A stretch of 64,000 bases of DNA from Massilia eburnea (GTDB lineage: Bacteria > Pseudomonadota > Gammaproteobacteria > Burkholderiales > Burkholderiaceae_D). The notes below the pieces were generated by a model, which worked only from the letters and a program-made list of their open reading frames with translations, made no database searches and was not told the origin of the DNA. The stretch covers positions 248,001-312,000 of the forward strand of contig NZ_WNKX01000001.1 in NCBI RefSeq assembly GCF_009720745.1. The letters run 5' to 3'. Position numbers and translations under genes: made by a program. This document shows positions 34,178 to 43,839 of the stretch, piece by piece (position 1 is the stretch's first letter; the number at the start of each line of letters is the position of its first letter).

Positions 34178-34708
34178 TCAGATAAATTGCGGGTGTGACA
34201 AGGGATCGAAATCCTTCCAGTCGCCGTTCTCGACAATGCCTTCGGCGCGCTCGACCTGGTCGGCGCCCTGGCGGCGCATCAGCGCGACGGCGCGCGCCTC
34301 GTCGGCGGCCTCGACAGCCACCGCCACCATCATGCAGGACTGGCGCGGCGGCGGACCCGACTCATCTTTTTCCTGCAGTTCGGAGAAACTGTAGAGCGAG
34401 CCGACATGGGCGCCGACCAGGCCGCCCAGCACCGGCCCGAGCGGACCTGTGAGCGGAATGGTGGCAGCGCCGGCGGCGGCGCCGATCGCGGCGCCCGTCA
34501 CCTCGCCTTTGGCCACCGCTTCCGGTGTTTCCTTCGCTCCCTGCGACTGGGCCTGGTCGCCGCCGGTCGGGATCACATTGTGCTGGCCCGGCGGGTTATT
34601 GAAAAAGGTGGTCACGCGGCCCTCGTCGAACCCCGCTGCCTTGAAGGCCTGGCAGGCGTCCAGCGCCGTTTCCTGCAGTTGGAAATGTCCCGCAATGATG
34701 GTGCTCAT
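34178..34708 (-). CDS. General-stress-type protein with glycine-zipper segment
   Basis: 176 residues. The N-terminal FQLQETALDACQAFKAAGFDEGRVTTFFN and the central glycine-zipper run GAAIGAAAGAATIPLTGPLGPVLGGLVGAHVGSLY resemble proteins annotated as general stress protein 17M-like; the glycine zipper suggests membrane association. The C-terminus has a second alpha/beta pattern (MMVAVAVEAADEARAVALMRRQGADQVERAEG). GGGGAG precedes the ATG. It diverges from the PAS kinase gene across 132 bp. Confidence 0.75.
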   Translation of the reverse strand: MSTIIAGHFQLQETALDACQAFKAAGFDEGRVTTFFNNPPGQHNVIPTGGDQAQSQGAKETPEAVAKGEVTGAAIGAAAGAATIPLTGPLGPVLGGLVGAHVGSLYSFSELQEKDESGPPPRQSCMMVAVAVEAADEARAVALMRRQGADQVERAEGIVENGDWKDFDPLSHPQFI

Positions 34709-34840
34709 GGCATTCTCCCCAAAAGCACCAGCCTGCCCAAGCCTGGCCGGGGCGACAGTTAGCTATCGCACACGAATCCACGCACACCCTTTCGATTTCC
34801 CGCCGTATAATCGTTTTGTCCACACAGATGCCACTTTGAC

Positions 34841-36267
<1,427 letters not shown>

Positions 36268-36271
<4 letters not shown>

Positions 36272-37527
36272 TGACCATCCTGTGCGTCGACGACGAGCCC
36301 AACATCCTGTCTTCGCTGCGCCGCCTGTTCCGCGGCAAGGGTTACGAGGTGTTGACGGCCATCAGTGGTGCGCAGGGGCTGGAGCTGCTGGCGCAGCAGC
36401 CGGTCGACCTGGTGATTTCCGACATGCGCATGCCCGAAATGGACGGCGCCCGCTTCCTGGCCCAGGTGCGCCAGCGCTGGCCCAACACGGTACGGCTGCT
36501 GCTGACCGGCTACTCCGACGTGCAGTCAATCCAGGACGCCATCAACTGCGGCGAGATCTACCGCTACATCACCAAGCCCTGGGACGACAACGACATCCTG
36601 CTGATCGTGCGCCACGCGCTCGAACGCCACCAGCTGGAAATGGAAAAGCAGCGGCTGGAAGCGCTGACCCTGAAGCAGAACGAAGAACTGAAAAACCTCA
36701 ACGCCGGACTGGAACAGAAGGTCGAGGAGCGCACGCGCCAGCTCAAGGCCAACTTCCTGACCACGATCAAGATCCTGTCCAGCATCGCCGAGTCGCGCGG
36801 CACCGGCCAGACCGGCCAGACGCGCCAGGTGGCCGACCTGGCGCGCAAAATGGCGGCCCAGCTCAAGCTCGACGGGAACGAGGTGCAGGATATCTTCATC
36901 GCCGCCCTGCTGCACGACCTGGGCCGCATCGGTTTTTCCGACGAGATGCTGCGCACGCCGATGACCATGCTGCAGGGCGCCGACCTGGCACAGTTCCGCA
37001 AGCATCCGGTCTACGGCGCGCAGCTGCTGATGCCGCTGACCGACATGGGCGGCGTGGCCGCCATCGTCAAGCACCAGATGGAGCGTTTCGACGGCCAGGG
37101 CTTCCCGGACCGCCTGGCCGGCTTCGCGATCCCGATCGGCTCGCGCATCCTGACGCTGGCGATCGACTACTACAACCTGCAGCAGGGCGCCCTGGTGCAG
37201 CGCCACCTGAAGCCGGAGGAAGCGAAATCGCTGGTGATGGACGGCAGCGGCAAGCGCTACGACCCAGCCGTGGTGCAAGCCTTCCGCCAGGTGGTCGACG
37301 GCGGCGTGCGCGGCGTAGCGGAAAGCACGGACGTCGAGCTGCTGTCGGGCGAACTGGTGCCGGGCATGGTGCTGTCACGCGATGTGGTCAGCCGCGACGG
37401 CCTGATGCTGCTCGCATCCGACCACGTGCTCAATGAACGCATGATCCAGCAGCTGCAGGACTTCGAGAAAAAGAGCGGCCACCGGCTGCCTATATGGGTT
37501 CAGCGCGGAGTGGCAGGTGCACGGTGA
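36268..37527 (+). CDS. Response regulator with degenerate HD-GYP domain
   Basis: 419 residues from ATG 36268, overlapping the kinase stop (ATGA). The receiver (1-125) has acceptor Asp52 in ISDMRMPEMDG. A coiled coil (125-165) leads to an HD-GYP fold. HD (216-217, LLHDLGRIG) and the HPVYGAQLL histidine are kept. Aligned by eye with active enzymes, the H of the T-x-G-H motif is Gln (GQTGQTRQVA), the HHE pair is Gln-Met (KHQMERFDG) and GYP is GFP. Three metal ligands are thus lost, so c-di-GMP hydrolysis is doubtful. Its end overlaps the convergent kinase gene by 38 bp. Confidence 0.9.
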
Positions 37528-38680
37528 AGGCCGTGCCCTTGCCCGGCTCCGAAATCACGCTGATGCGGCCGCCATGCTTTTGCACGATGCCATAGGCCAG
37601 GTATAGCCCGAGGCCGGTACCGCTGCCGACCGGCTTGGTGGTGAAGAAGGGATCGAAGACGCGTCCCAGGTGGTCGGGCAGGATGCCCGTGCCATTGTCC
37701 TGGATGCGCACGGACACCCCATCGCGCTCGCCGCCGGTGACGATGCGGATTACGCCCTGTTCCGGGATGGCCTGGATCGCATTCAGCAGGATATTACGGA
37801 ACACCTGGTGCAACTGGCCCGCCAGGCAGCGCAGCGGCGGCAGTTTGCCGTAATGTTTTTCCACCCTGATCTTGAACCGCAGCTCGCTGGCCAGCGCATT
37901 CAGCGTGCTGTCCAGGATTTCATGCAGGTCGGCCATTTGCCACTGGCTCTCGCCGGCCGCGGAGAAGTCCTTCAGCGCCTGCACGATGTCGCGCACGCGG
38001 CGCAGTCCGTCCATCGATTCGCGCAGCAGGGCCGCCGTGTCCTCTTTCATGAATTCAAAGTCGGCCTGGCGCCGCTGTTCGGCCGAGGTGCTGTGTTCGA
38101 CCAGCTCGAACAGGGTGTCGGCATAGCTTTTCAGGGTGCCGATATTGGAGGTGACAAAACCCACCGGATTATTGATTTCATGCGCCACGCCGGCCGCCAG
38201 CTGGCCGATCGATGCCATATTCTGCGCCTGCAGCAGGGTCTCTTCCATCTGCTTGCGGTCGGTGATGTCGGTCAGCGAGCCGATCACCTCCAGCGGCGCC
38301 CCTTGCGCATCGCGGATCAGGCGCAGCTGGTCGTGCATCCACAGGTAGCGGCCATCGGCCCGGCGGAAGCGGTATTCGTATGCGCGCTCGCCTTCGGAGA
38401 AAATCTGCGCCAGGCTGGAAAAGATGTTCGGCGCGTCATCCGGGTGGATATGGTCGAACCAGAAATTGGGATCGGCCACCATCTCCTCCGGCCGGTAGCC
38501 CAGCACGTTCAGTGCATTGGCGCTGACGAAGGTCATCTTGAAGTCGCCGCTGGGCACCGTGCTGTAGATGATGGCGGGCGTATTGTCGACGAGGTACTTG
38601 AGGCGCTGCAGCGGATCGGCCGGTTCGCTGGCGCGGGCCGGCGCTTCGCTGGTGATGAAGTCGAAGTCCTCGAATTCCAT
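37490..38680 (-). CDS. PAS sensor histidine kinase (paralogue of the 34.8 kb kinase)
   Basis: 396 residues. A PAS domain with PAC (about 25-145, TPAIIYSTVPSGDFKMTFVSANALNVLGY, RRADGRYLWMHDQLRLI) precedes HisKA with NMASIGQLAAGVAHEINNPVGFVTSNIGTLKSY (His167). The ATPase domain is intact: NILLNAIQAIPE, IQDNGTGILPDHLGRVFDPFFTTK and GSGTGLGLYLAYGI. The kinase core is strikingly like that of the kinase at 34841-36271, and the gene converges on the shared response regulator. It has no receiver of its own nearby, so it may be a second input to the HD-GYP protein. Confidence 0.92.
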   Translation of the reverse strand: MEFEDFDFITSEAPARASEPADPLQRLKYLVDNTPAIIYSTVPSGDFKMTFVSANALNVLGYRPEEMVADPNFWFDHIHPDDAPNIFSSLAQIFSEGERAYEYRFRRADGRYLWMHDQLRLIRDAQGAPLEVIGSLTDITDRKQMEETLLQAQNMASIGQLAAGVAHEINNPVGFVTSNIGTLKSYADTLFELVEHSTSAEQRRQADFEFMKEDTAALLRESMDGLRRVRDIVQALKDFSAAGESQWQMADLHEILDSTLNALASELRFKIRVEKHYGKLPPLRCLAGQLHQVFRNILLNAIQAIPEQGVIRIVTGGERDGVSVRIQDNGTGILPDHLGRVFDPFFTTKPVGSGTGLGLYLAYGIVQKHGGRISVISEPGKGTAFTVHLPLRAEPI

Positions 38681-38686
38681 TCTCGC

Positions 38687-39595
38687 TTACCAATCCGCCC
38701 ATGCGAACGATCGCACCGGCATCGGCATGGACAGGAAACCCGGCTCCGGGACGGGCGGCGGCGGCGCCGCCAGCCATTCGCGCGGGTCGACCCGGTAATA
38801 CTTTTGCAGTTCGCTGAACAGGGCGGCATGGCGTTCCGCCAGCTGCCACGGCCTGGTGAAGAAGGTTTCCGTCACCACGGCAAAGAATTCGGCGGGACTG
38901 GTGGCGCCATAGTGGTCCAGCACGCCGTCCTGGCGGCCCAGCCACGCTGCATGGCGCAGGTTGGCGTAGTCGCGCGAGAGCACTTGCGACCAGCTGCTGT
39001 AGCTTTCGCGGCTGCCCAGGTAAGGCGCGCCGTTGGTGCTGCCGGATTCGCTATCGAGCTGGTGGGCGAACTCGTGCAGCACCACGTTGTTGGCGGCCTG
39101 CCAGTCCAGGGTGCCGCGTTCCACGTCATCCCAGGACAGCACAATGCGGCCGTCGCTCCACGACTCGCCCAGCATTTGCTGGCGCGCCGGCGTGATGACA
39201 CCGCCCGCCCCCACTTCCTGGCGTTCGGCAATGAAGGCGCTTGGATAGAGCAGGATGGTATGCAGCGCGCGGTACACCTTGCTCGGTTTGTTCAGCAAGA
39301 GCAGGCAAGCCTGGGCCGCGATGGTAATGCGCATTGCCTGCGTCACTTCCAGACCGGCGCAACCGACGAATTTTTTCTGGTGCAGGAATTGCACCACCAT
39401 GCGCTGCAACTGGCGCTGCAGATCAGGCGCCAGCTTGCGGTAAAAGGGAAGGCTCTTTTCCAGCACGGCCTGGTCGGCCGCAGGCAGCGGCCGCGCCAGG
39501 GCGCGCCGCAAGGTCCAGCGTGGATATGCGAAAGGCGCCGCGATTGCCAGCGCCGTCAAGATAAGCCAAAGCCAAGCTTCCATGATGCCGTCCAT
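38687..39595 (-). CDS. mtfA: MtfA-like M90 zinc metallopeptidase
   Basis: 302 residues from ATG 39595; ATG 39583 four codons later is equally possible as neither has a strong ribosome site. An N-terminal membrane helix (AWLWLILTALAIAAPFA) precedes the peptidase. The zinc site NNVVLHEFAHQLDSESG and the third-ligand region SPAEFFAVVTETFF match MtfA (peptidase family M90), which in E. coli binds Mlc and affects glucose PTS control. The anchor and proline-rich tail (APPPPVPEPGF) are additions relative to the 265-residue E. coli protein. Confidence 0.9.
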   Translation of the reverse strand: MDGIMEAWLWLILTALAIAAPFAYPRWTLRRALARPLPAADQAVLEKSLPFYRKLAPDLQRQLQRMVVQFLHQKKFVGCAGLEVTQAMRITIAAQACLLLLNKPSKVYRALHTILLYPSAFIAERQEVGAGGVITPARQQMLGESWSDGRIVLSWDDVERGTLDWQAANNVVLHEFAHQLDSESGSTNGAPYLGSRESYSSWSQVLSRDYANLRHAAWLGRQDGVLDHYGATSPAEFFAVVTETFFTRPWQLAERHAALFSELQKYYRVDPREWLAAPPPPVPEPGFLSMPMPVRSFAWADW

Positions 39596-39678
39596 AACAG
39601 AACTCGTTCCGCCACAGATGGGGCTCCTTATCGGCATTTCAACATGCCATTGACAGGAAGCTTAGCACTGTTCCCGGC

Positions 39679-40314
39679 TCAGGGCATGGCCTTTTGCATG
39701 GACGACGGGGCGCCAAACAGGGCGGCGACCAGCGGGTCGCGCTGCACCGGACCGCGATTGACGCGGATCGCATAATGGGTGTCATCGGCCAGGATATGGA
39801 AGTGACGGCCATTGCCGGCCATGCTCTGCTCGCGCAGGCTTGGACGCTCCTTGCGCGGCGGTGCGCCTTCACGCTTTGGCTGGGCGATTGCCGCCAGGAA
39901 GGCCTGCACGCGTTCGGCGTCCGGGGTCAGCTGGTAGACAGCCTTGCCAAGGTAGGTGGCCGTGCCTTCAATATAGCGAGCCAGTTCGATCACGCCGGCT
40001 TCGCGCAGGTCGCGGATATATTTGCGAGCCCCGGAAGGCGAAAACTTCAGGAACCAGGCGATTTCGTCCGCCAGCATCTCGTGGTTTTGCAGTTCCGCCA
40101 CCAGTTTCTGCATATTTTCGATCCGGCGCAACGTTGCCGAGGTGGAGCGGACGCGCTCGATCGGCGCTAGCGACAGAGCTTTGCGCTCCGTCACGGGACC
40201 GGGACGCTCAACCAGCGCCAGGCGTGGACGGGACGGCACAGCCGGCAACGGGGCCGGCAGCTCCAGGGTAGCTTCGATTTCGAGGCCGTGGGACGATTCT
40301 CTGATAGCGTGCAT
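39679..40314 (-). CDS. Predicted winged-helix DNA-binding protein
   Basis: 211 residues. The central part (about 70-130) has a winged-helix look: LVAELQNHEMLADEIAWFLKFSPSGARKYIRDLREAGVIELARY. The N-terminal 60 residues and a basic segment (AQPKREGAPPRKERPSLREQ) seem disordered. No named family is certain. A TGTNCG-type palindrome stands 70 bp upstream, so it may belong to the envelope regulon as a member or secondary regulator. Confidence 0.65.
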   Translation of the reverse strand: MHAIRESSHGLEIEATLELPAPLPAVPSRPRLALVERPGPVTERKALSLAPIERVRSTSATLRRIENMQKLVAELQNHEMLADEIAWFLKFSPSGARKYIRDLREAGVIELARYIEGTATYLGKAVYQLTPDAERVQAFLAAIAQPKREGAPPRKERPSLREQSMAGNGRHFHILADDTHYAIRVNRGPVQRDPLVAALFGAPSSMQKAMP

Positions 40315-40383
40315 TTGAACACTCCTTCTAAATGCCAGGGTGGATTCGCAGGCTCCAGAGTGCCCGCCCGCGACTCATCGGTC

Positions 40384-40399
40384 TGTGCGGCAACGAACA
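40384..40399. promoter_or_regulatory. TGTNCG-N4-CGNACA palindrome between the winged-helix and collagen-like genes
   Basis: TGTGCG-GCAA-CGAACA, all ten defined positions matched. On the minus strand CACTCT (40362-40357) lies 29.5 bases from the centre, on the plus strand TATTTG (40421-40426) lies 29.5 bases away, so its target is ambiguous. Confidence 0.6.
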
Positions 40400-40454
40400 T
40401 ACAAACGCACAAACATTGGCTATTTGCCAACTTGATTTAGACACCAGGGATCTG

Positions 40455-40498
40455 TGTGTGTTCCCGAACAGAGTGTTAACCCGGCAGCGACCTATGCT
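40455..40498 (+). promoter_or_regulatory. Predicted class II activator promoter of the collagen-like lipoprotein gene
   Basis: The palindrome TGTGTG-TTCC-CGAACA (40455-40470, nine of ten positions) is followed by TATGCT (40493-40498), starting 30.5 bases from its centre. Transcription would start near 40505, with the palindrome centred about -42. Confidence 0.6.
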
Positions 40499-40532
40499 GG
40501 AGCCGGCATCAACCAACCAGAGAGGAATGACC

Positions 40533-40790
40533 ATGAAAGCTCCAGTCCTGCTCGCAGCCCTGGCCCTGGTGGGCCTGACCGCCTGCGAAAAGACCGTCAC
40601 CAATAATCCGCCCCCCCATGTCGAGCCTGCCCCGCCGCCGGCCGTCGTGCCTGGGCCTCCTGGGCCATCCGGCCCACAGGGCGAACCTGGCAAGCCGGGC
40701 GAACCTGGGCCGCAGGGTGAACCGGGCAAACCTGGCGGCGACACCGTGATCGTGCAGCCGCAAACGCCACCACCGGAACCGGCCAAATAA
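40533..40790 (+). CDS. Short collagen-like lipoprotein
   Basis: 85 residues from ATG 40533 (AGAGGA six bases upstream). A lipoprotein signal ends at Cys18 (LVGLTAC). After a proline-rich spacer, residues 41-70 are exactly ten uninterrupted Gly-X-Y triplets (GPP, GPS, GPQ, GEP, GKP, GEP, GPQ, GEP, GKP, GGD), including GEP-GKP units favourable to collagen triple helices. A Pro-rich tail follows. It would be a lipid-anchored envelope protein able to trimerise. No spacer or adhesin domain is present. It has its own terminator, so it is monocistronic. Confidence 0.85.
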   Translation: MKAPVLLAALALVGLTACEKTVTNNPPPHVEPAPPPAVVPGPPGPSGPQGEPGKPGEPGPQGEPGKPGGDTVIVQPQTPPPEPAK

Positions 40791-40797
40791 TGGCCCG

Positions 40798-40830
40798 GCA
40801 ACGCCACCCTTTCCCGTTGGGTGGCGTTGC
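40798..40830 (+). terminator. Hairpin terminator after the collagen-like gene
   Basis: A perfect 12-bp stem (GCAACGCCACCC with GGGTGGCGTTGC) around a 9-base loop, 8 bp after the stop codon. The following sequence is A/T rich with a short TTTT, so it is a moderate intrinsic terminator. Confidence 0.75.
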
Positions 40831-40877
40831 TGAAAATAAATTTTGAGTTTCAGTCAACCGATATCGATTGGTCTACG

Positions 40878-40906
40878 TTGTAGAAAAGCCACATATTTGC
40901 TATACT
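40878..40906 (+). promoter_or_regulatory. Upstream sigma-70-type promoter of ompA
   Basis: TTGTAG (40878-40883), 17 bases, TATACT (40901-40906). Start near 40913, giving a leader of about 130 bases. The palindrome at 40917-40932 would sit just past this start, so a bound regulator could block this promoter while using the one downstream. Confidence 0.55.
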
Positions 40907-40916
40907 TAACAGCAAT

Positions 40917-40960
40917 TGTGCGGTAACGCACTGATTCTCGTAGGAATCACGGCCTACACT
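40917..40960 (+). promoter_or_regulatory. Predicted class II activator promoter of ompA
   Basis: TGTGCG-GTAA-CGCACT (40917-40932, nine of ten positions) followed by TACACT (40955-40960), 30.5 bases from the centre. Predicted start near 40967, 76 bases before the GTG codon. Confidence 0.65.
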
Positions 40961-41042
40961 AAAACCACAGCAAACAAGCTGGGACAGAGAGTCGCGTAAC
41001 TTTTTTTCTGCGACTTGCTACTCAAACAACGGGAGTTTTCTT

Positions 41043-42092
41043 GTGAATAAAATTAAGAATATCGCTATCGCCGCCGCACTGATGTCCGCATCGTTCGCTG
41101 CTTCGGCGCAGGACATGCTCAACCAGAACTGGTACATTGGCGGCCAAGCCGGCGTCATGCGTCCAGACAGCGACTGGGCGGCCAACAACGACCGCGCTGC
41201 TTACGGTCTGAAACTGGGCAAAGCCCTGGACGAAAAGTGGGACCTGCAATTCAACGGTACCTACGGCACCAGCAAAGAGAATTGGAACCGCTACACCCAG
41301 AAGCTGCTGGGTGCCGATGGCCTGTACATGTTCAGCCGCAAGTCGGTTCGTCCATTCCTGCTGGTTGGCGCCGGCGCGGAAAAGGATAAGAACAACTTCT
41401 CTTGCTGCAACACCCAGCAGACCCGCTGGTCGCCATTCGTGAACGTCGGCCTGGGCGTACAAGCCGATATCACCCAGCGCCTGTTCTTCCAGGCTGACCT
41501 GCGCAACGTGCACGGCTTCATCCGTGGCGACCAGTTCACCAATTCCAAGTCGAACAACCAGTACCTGATGTTCTCGCTGAACTACCTGCTGGGCGCAGCG
41601 CCACAGCCGGCACCGGCTCCGGCACCAGCCCCGGTCGTGGCAGCACCGGAGCCAGCACCGGCTCCAGCACCAGAGCCAGTCGCTCCGCCACCACCAGCAC
41701 CGAAGTTCCAGAAGGTGACCATGTCCGCTAACGAACTGTTCGCATTCGACAGCGCCACCCTGGCACCGAGCCAGCCTAAGCTGGACGAGATGGCTAACGT
41801 GCTGAACGCCGACACTTCGGTCAACAACGTGATCATCACTGGTCATACCGACCGCCTGGGTTCCGACAAGTACAACCAGAAGCTGTCCGAGCGCCGCGCT
41901 GAAGCCGTCAAGGCTTACCTGGTAGGCAAAGGCATTTCCGCTTCCCGTCTGACCGCCGTTGGCAAGGGCAAGTCCCAGCCAGTCGTGCAGTGCAACGACA
42001 AGAAGATGAAGCGCGCTGCCCTGATCCAGTGCCTGGAACCAAACCGCCGCGTCGAAATCGACCAGGTGACCGCCGAAGTCCGCGTGAAGTAA
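41043..42092 (+). CDS. ompA: OmpA family outer-membrane protein
   Basis: 349 residues starting with GTG (CGGGAG upstream). The signal peptide is cleaved after ASA at about residue 22. Residues 23-180 form an OprF/OmpA-type eight-stranded barrel (NWYIGGQAGVMRPDSDW ... YLMFSLNYLL). A long Pro/Ala hinge (about 185-225, repeats of PAPAPAP) leads to the peptidoglycan-binding OmpA domain with TDRLGSDKYNQKLSERRAEAVKAYL and NRRVEID. It tethers the outer membrane to the wall. Two promoters and a long leader suggest strong, regulated expression. A terminator follows. Confidence 0.95.
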   Translation: MNKIKNIAIAAALMSASFAASAQDMLNQNWYIGGQAGVMRPDSDWAANNDRAAYGLKLGKALDEKWDLQFNGTYGTSKENWNRYTQKLLGADGLYMFSRKSVRPFLLVGAGAEKDKNNFSCCNTQQTRWSPFVNVGLGVQADITQRLFFQADLRNVHGFIRGDQFTNSKSNNQYLMFSLNYLLGAAPQPAPAPAPAPVVAAPEPAPAPAPEPVAPPPPAPKFQKVTMSANELFAFDSATLAPSQPKLDEMANVLNADTSVNNVIITGHTDRLGSDKYNQKLSERRAEAVKAYLVGKGISASRLTAVGKGKSQPVVQCNDKKMKRAALIQCLEPNRRVEIDQVTAEVRVK

Positions 42093-42113
42093 TCGCAGCC
42101 GACGCAGTCTGAC

Positions 42114-42140
42114 AAAGGGGCCTTCGGGCCCCTTTTCTTT
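42114..42140 (+). terminator. Intrinsic terminator after ompA
   Basis: Stem AAAGGGGCC with GGCCCCTTT around a stable TTCG tetraloop, then TCTTT. Begins 21 bp after the ompA stop. Confidence 0.92.
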
Positions 42141-42183
42141 TGTGCTCCGGCGCACCGTCAGCGCAGCCGCAGCGGCGTAAGGT
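42141..42183 (+). promoter_or_regulatory. Predicted activator promoter of the YihY-like gene
   Basis: TGTGCT-CCGG-CGCACC (42141-42156, eight of ten positions) followed by TAAGGT (42178-42183), 29.5 bases from the centre. Start predicted at 42190, the A of the ATG itself. Confidence 0.5.
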
Positions 42184-42189
42184 TTTGCC

Positions 42190-43074
42190 ATGAGTTGGCG
42201 ACGATTCCCCCACATTGCCAGGAAACTGCCTGCCGTCGGCTGGTGCGCAATCACCGAGTGGCTGGAACATCGCGCCAGCAGCAAGGGCGCGGCGCTGGCC
42301 TTCTATACCCTGTTTTCGCTGGCCCCCATCCTGGTGCTGGTGATTGCCATCGCCGGCCTGTTCTATGGACGGGAGGCGGCGCAGGGCGAGCTGTTCTTCC
42401 AGCTGCGCGGCCTGGTGGGCAGCCAGGGCGCGGAAGCGATCCAGCTGGTGCTGTCCGGCGCCGCCAACGAAAAGCAGGGCATGATCGCCACGCTGGTGGC
42501 CGGCGCCCTGCTGCTGTTTGGCGCCACCAGCGTATTTACCGAACTCAAAGGCAGCCTGGACGAGATCTGGCAACTGCCGCCCCTGTCCACCGGAGGACTG
42601 TGGGACACCATACGCACCCGGCTGCTCTCCTTCGGCATGGTCCTGGTGCTGGGATTCCTGCTGCTGGTGTCGCTGGCAGTCAGCGCCGCCCTCTCCTTCC
42701 TGGAAAAAAAGATGGGCGCTTACTGGCACGATGCCGCGCAACTGCTCACCCTGCTTAACCACGTCATCAGCTTCTTCGTCATTTCCGCCCTGTTCGGCGT
42801 GATTTACAAGATGCTGCCGCGCGTGAAGCTGTCCTGGCGCGACGTGGTGATCGGCGCCTTCGGCACCGCGGCCCTGTTCACACTGGGCAAATACGCCATC
42901 GGGGCCTATATCGGCAACAGCGGCGTCACCGACAGCTTCGGCGCCGCCGGCTCCCTGATTGCGGTACTGCTGTGGGTGTATTACTCGGCCCAGGTGTTCT
43001 TCCTTGGCGCTGAATTCGCGCGCCAATACGCCCTGCAGCTTGGCAGCTTACGGCACCGCCACGAATTCGCTTGA
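42190..43074 (+). CDS. YihY/BrkB family inner-membrane protein
   Basis: 294 residues with six transmembrane helices. The family marks are SSKGAALAFYTLFSLAPILVLVIAIAG, ATSVFTELKGSLDEIW and the C-terminal FGAAGSLIAVLLWVYYSAQVFFLGAEFAR. YihY proteins, once called ribonuclease BN in error, are of unknown function; the related BrkB was linked to serum resistance. No ribosome site precedes the ATG, and the predicted -10 ends 6 bases before it, so translation from a leaderless mRNA is likely. Confidence 0.93.
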   Translation: MSWRRFPHIARKLPAVGWCAITEWLEHRASSKGAALAFYTLFSLAPILVLVIAIAGLFYGREAAQGELFFQLRGLVGSQGAEAIQLVLSGAANEKQGMIATLVAGALLLFGATSVFTELKGSLDEIWQLPPLSTGGLWDTIRTRLLSFGMVLVLGFLLLVSLAVSAALSFLEKKMGAYWHDAAQLLTLLNHVISFFVISALFGVIYKMLPRVKLSWRDVVIGAFGTAALFTLGKYAIGAYIGNSGVTDSFGAAGSLIAVLLWVYYSAQVFFLGAEFARQYALQLGSLRHRHEFA

Positions 43075-43190
43075 GGCGTGGCGCAGCGAACGCCGGCTAC
43101 ATCTGGTTACGAGGCTTACAACTGGTTCAACCACCTTCCGTTCGAGCTCAAGCATGATGGCATCACTCGAACCCAATAAGGAGATTGACC

Positions 43191-43790
43191 ATGAAAACCA
43201 ACAACGCCCTGATCCGTTCCCTGATTGCCGCCAGCCTGTTCGCCATCGGCGCCGGCGCCCACGCGCAGAACACCGCCGGCGACGTGCAGCGCGACGTCAA
43301 CCAGCAGCAGCGCATAGAGAATGGCTTGAAGTCGGGAGAGTTGACCACGCGCGAAGCGTCGAAGCTGGAACACGAAGAAGCAGGCGTGGACAAGATGGAA
43401 GCCCGGGCGCTGAAGGACGGCCATATGTCGGCCACGGAACAGCAGCGCATCAATGCCGCGCAAAACCGCGTCAGCCAGGACATCTACCGCGAAAAGCATG
43501 ACGCCAACGTTGGCAACCCGGATTCGGCATCGTCCAAACGCATGCAGGCCGACGTCCAGCGCAACGTCAACCAGGAAAAACGCATCGAGCAAGGTGTGAA
43601 GTCGGGTGAAATGACCAATCGCGAAGTAGCCCGCGCCGAACGCCACGAAGGCCGCATCGACCGCCGCGAAGCACGCGCCGGCGCCGATGGCCACGTCGGC
43701 GCGCGCGAACAGCGCCGCATCCAGCGCGCTGAAAACCGCGAAAGCAAGCGCATCCATCACGCCAAGAGCAACGACGCCGTGCGCGGCTAA
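43191..43790 (+). CDS. Exported protein with an internal tandem duplication
   Basis: 199 residues from ATG 43191 (AAGGAG upstream). The signal peptide ends at about residue 26 (GAGAHAQ). The mature protein is two copies of a roughly 65-residue charged helical unit. Copy 1 (about 30-95): DVQRDVNQQQRIENGLKSGE ... LTTREASKLEHEEAGVDKMEARA. Copy 2 (about 115-180): DVQRNVNQEKRIEQGVKSGE ... MTNREVARAERHEGRIDRREARA. I recognise no characterised family. Probably periplasmic. Only a degenerate TGTNCG-type site lies upstream (about 43077-43092), so regulon membership is uncertain. Confidence 0.8.
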   Translation: MKTNNALIRSLIAASLFAIGAGAHAQNTAGDVQRDVNQQQRIENGLKSGELTTREASKLEHEEAGVDKMEARALKDGHMSATEQQRINAAQNRVSQDIYREKHDANVGNPDSASSKRMQADVQRNVNQEKRIEQGVKSGEMTNREVARAERHEGRIDRREARAGADGHVGAREQRRIQRAENRESKRIHHAKSNDAVRG

Positions 43791-43797
43791 GTTTCCT

Positions 43798-43827
43798 GGG
43801 CAGCGGTACGGCCCCGCGCCGCTGCCC
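43798..43827. terminator. Hairpin between convergent genes
   Basis: GGGCAGCGG pairs with CCGCTGCCC across a 12-base loop, followed by ACTCTTT. It lies 8 bp after the duplicated-domain gene and 13 bp before the end of the AI-2E gene. Confidence 0.65.
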
Positions 43828-43839
43828 ACTCTTTGCGCA

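Noticed and set aside
34757-34772. Possible palindrome AGTTAG-CTAT-CGCACA between the 17M-like and PAS-kinase genes
   Set aside because: Only eight of ten positions match. CAGGCT does lie 29.5 bases away on the minus strand, but the left half is poor and it lies outside the main cluster, so it is kept only as a weak candidate.
43077-43092. Partial palindrome before the duplicated-domain gene
   Set aside because: Only about six of ten positions match and the -10 spacing does not fit.
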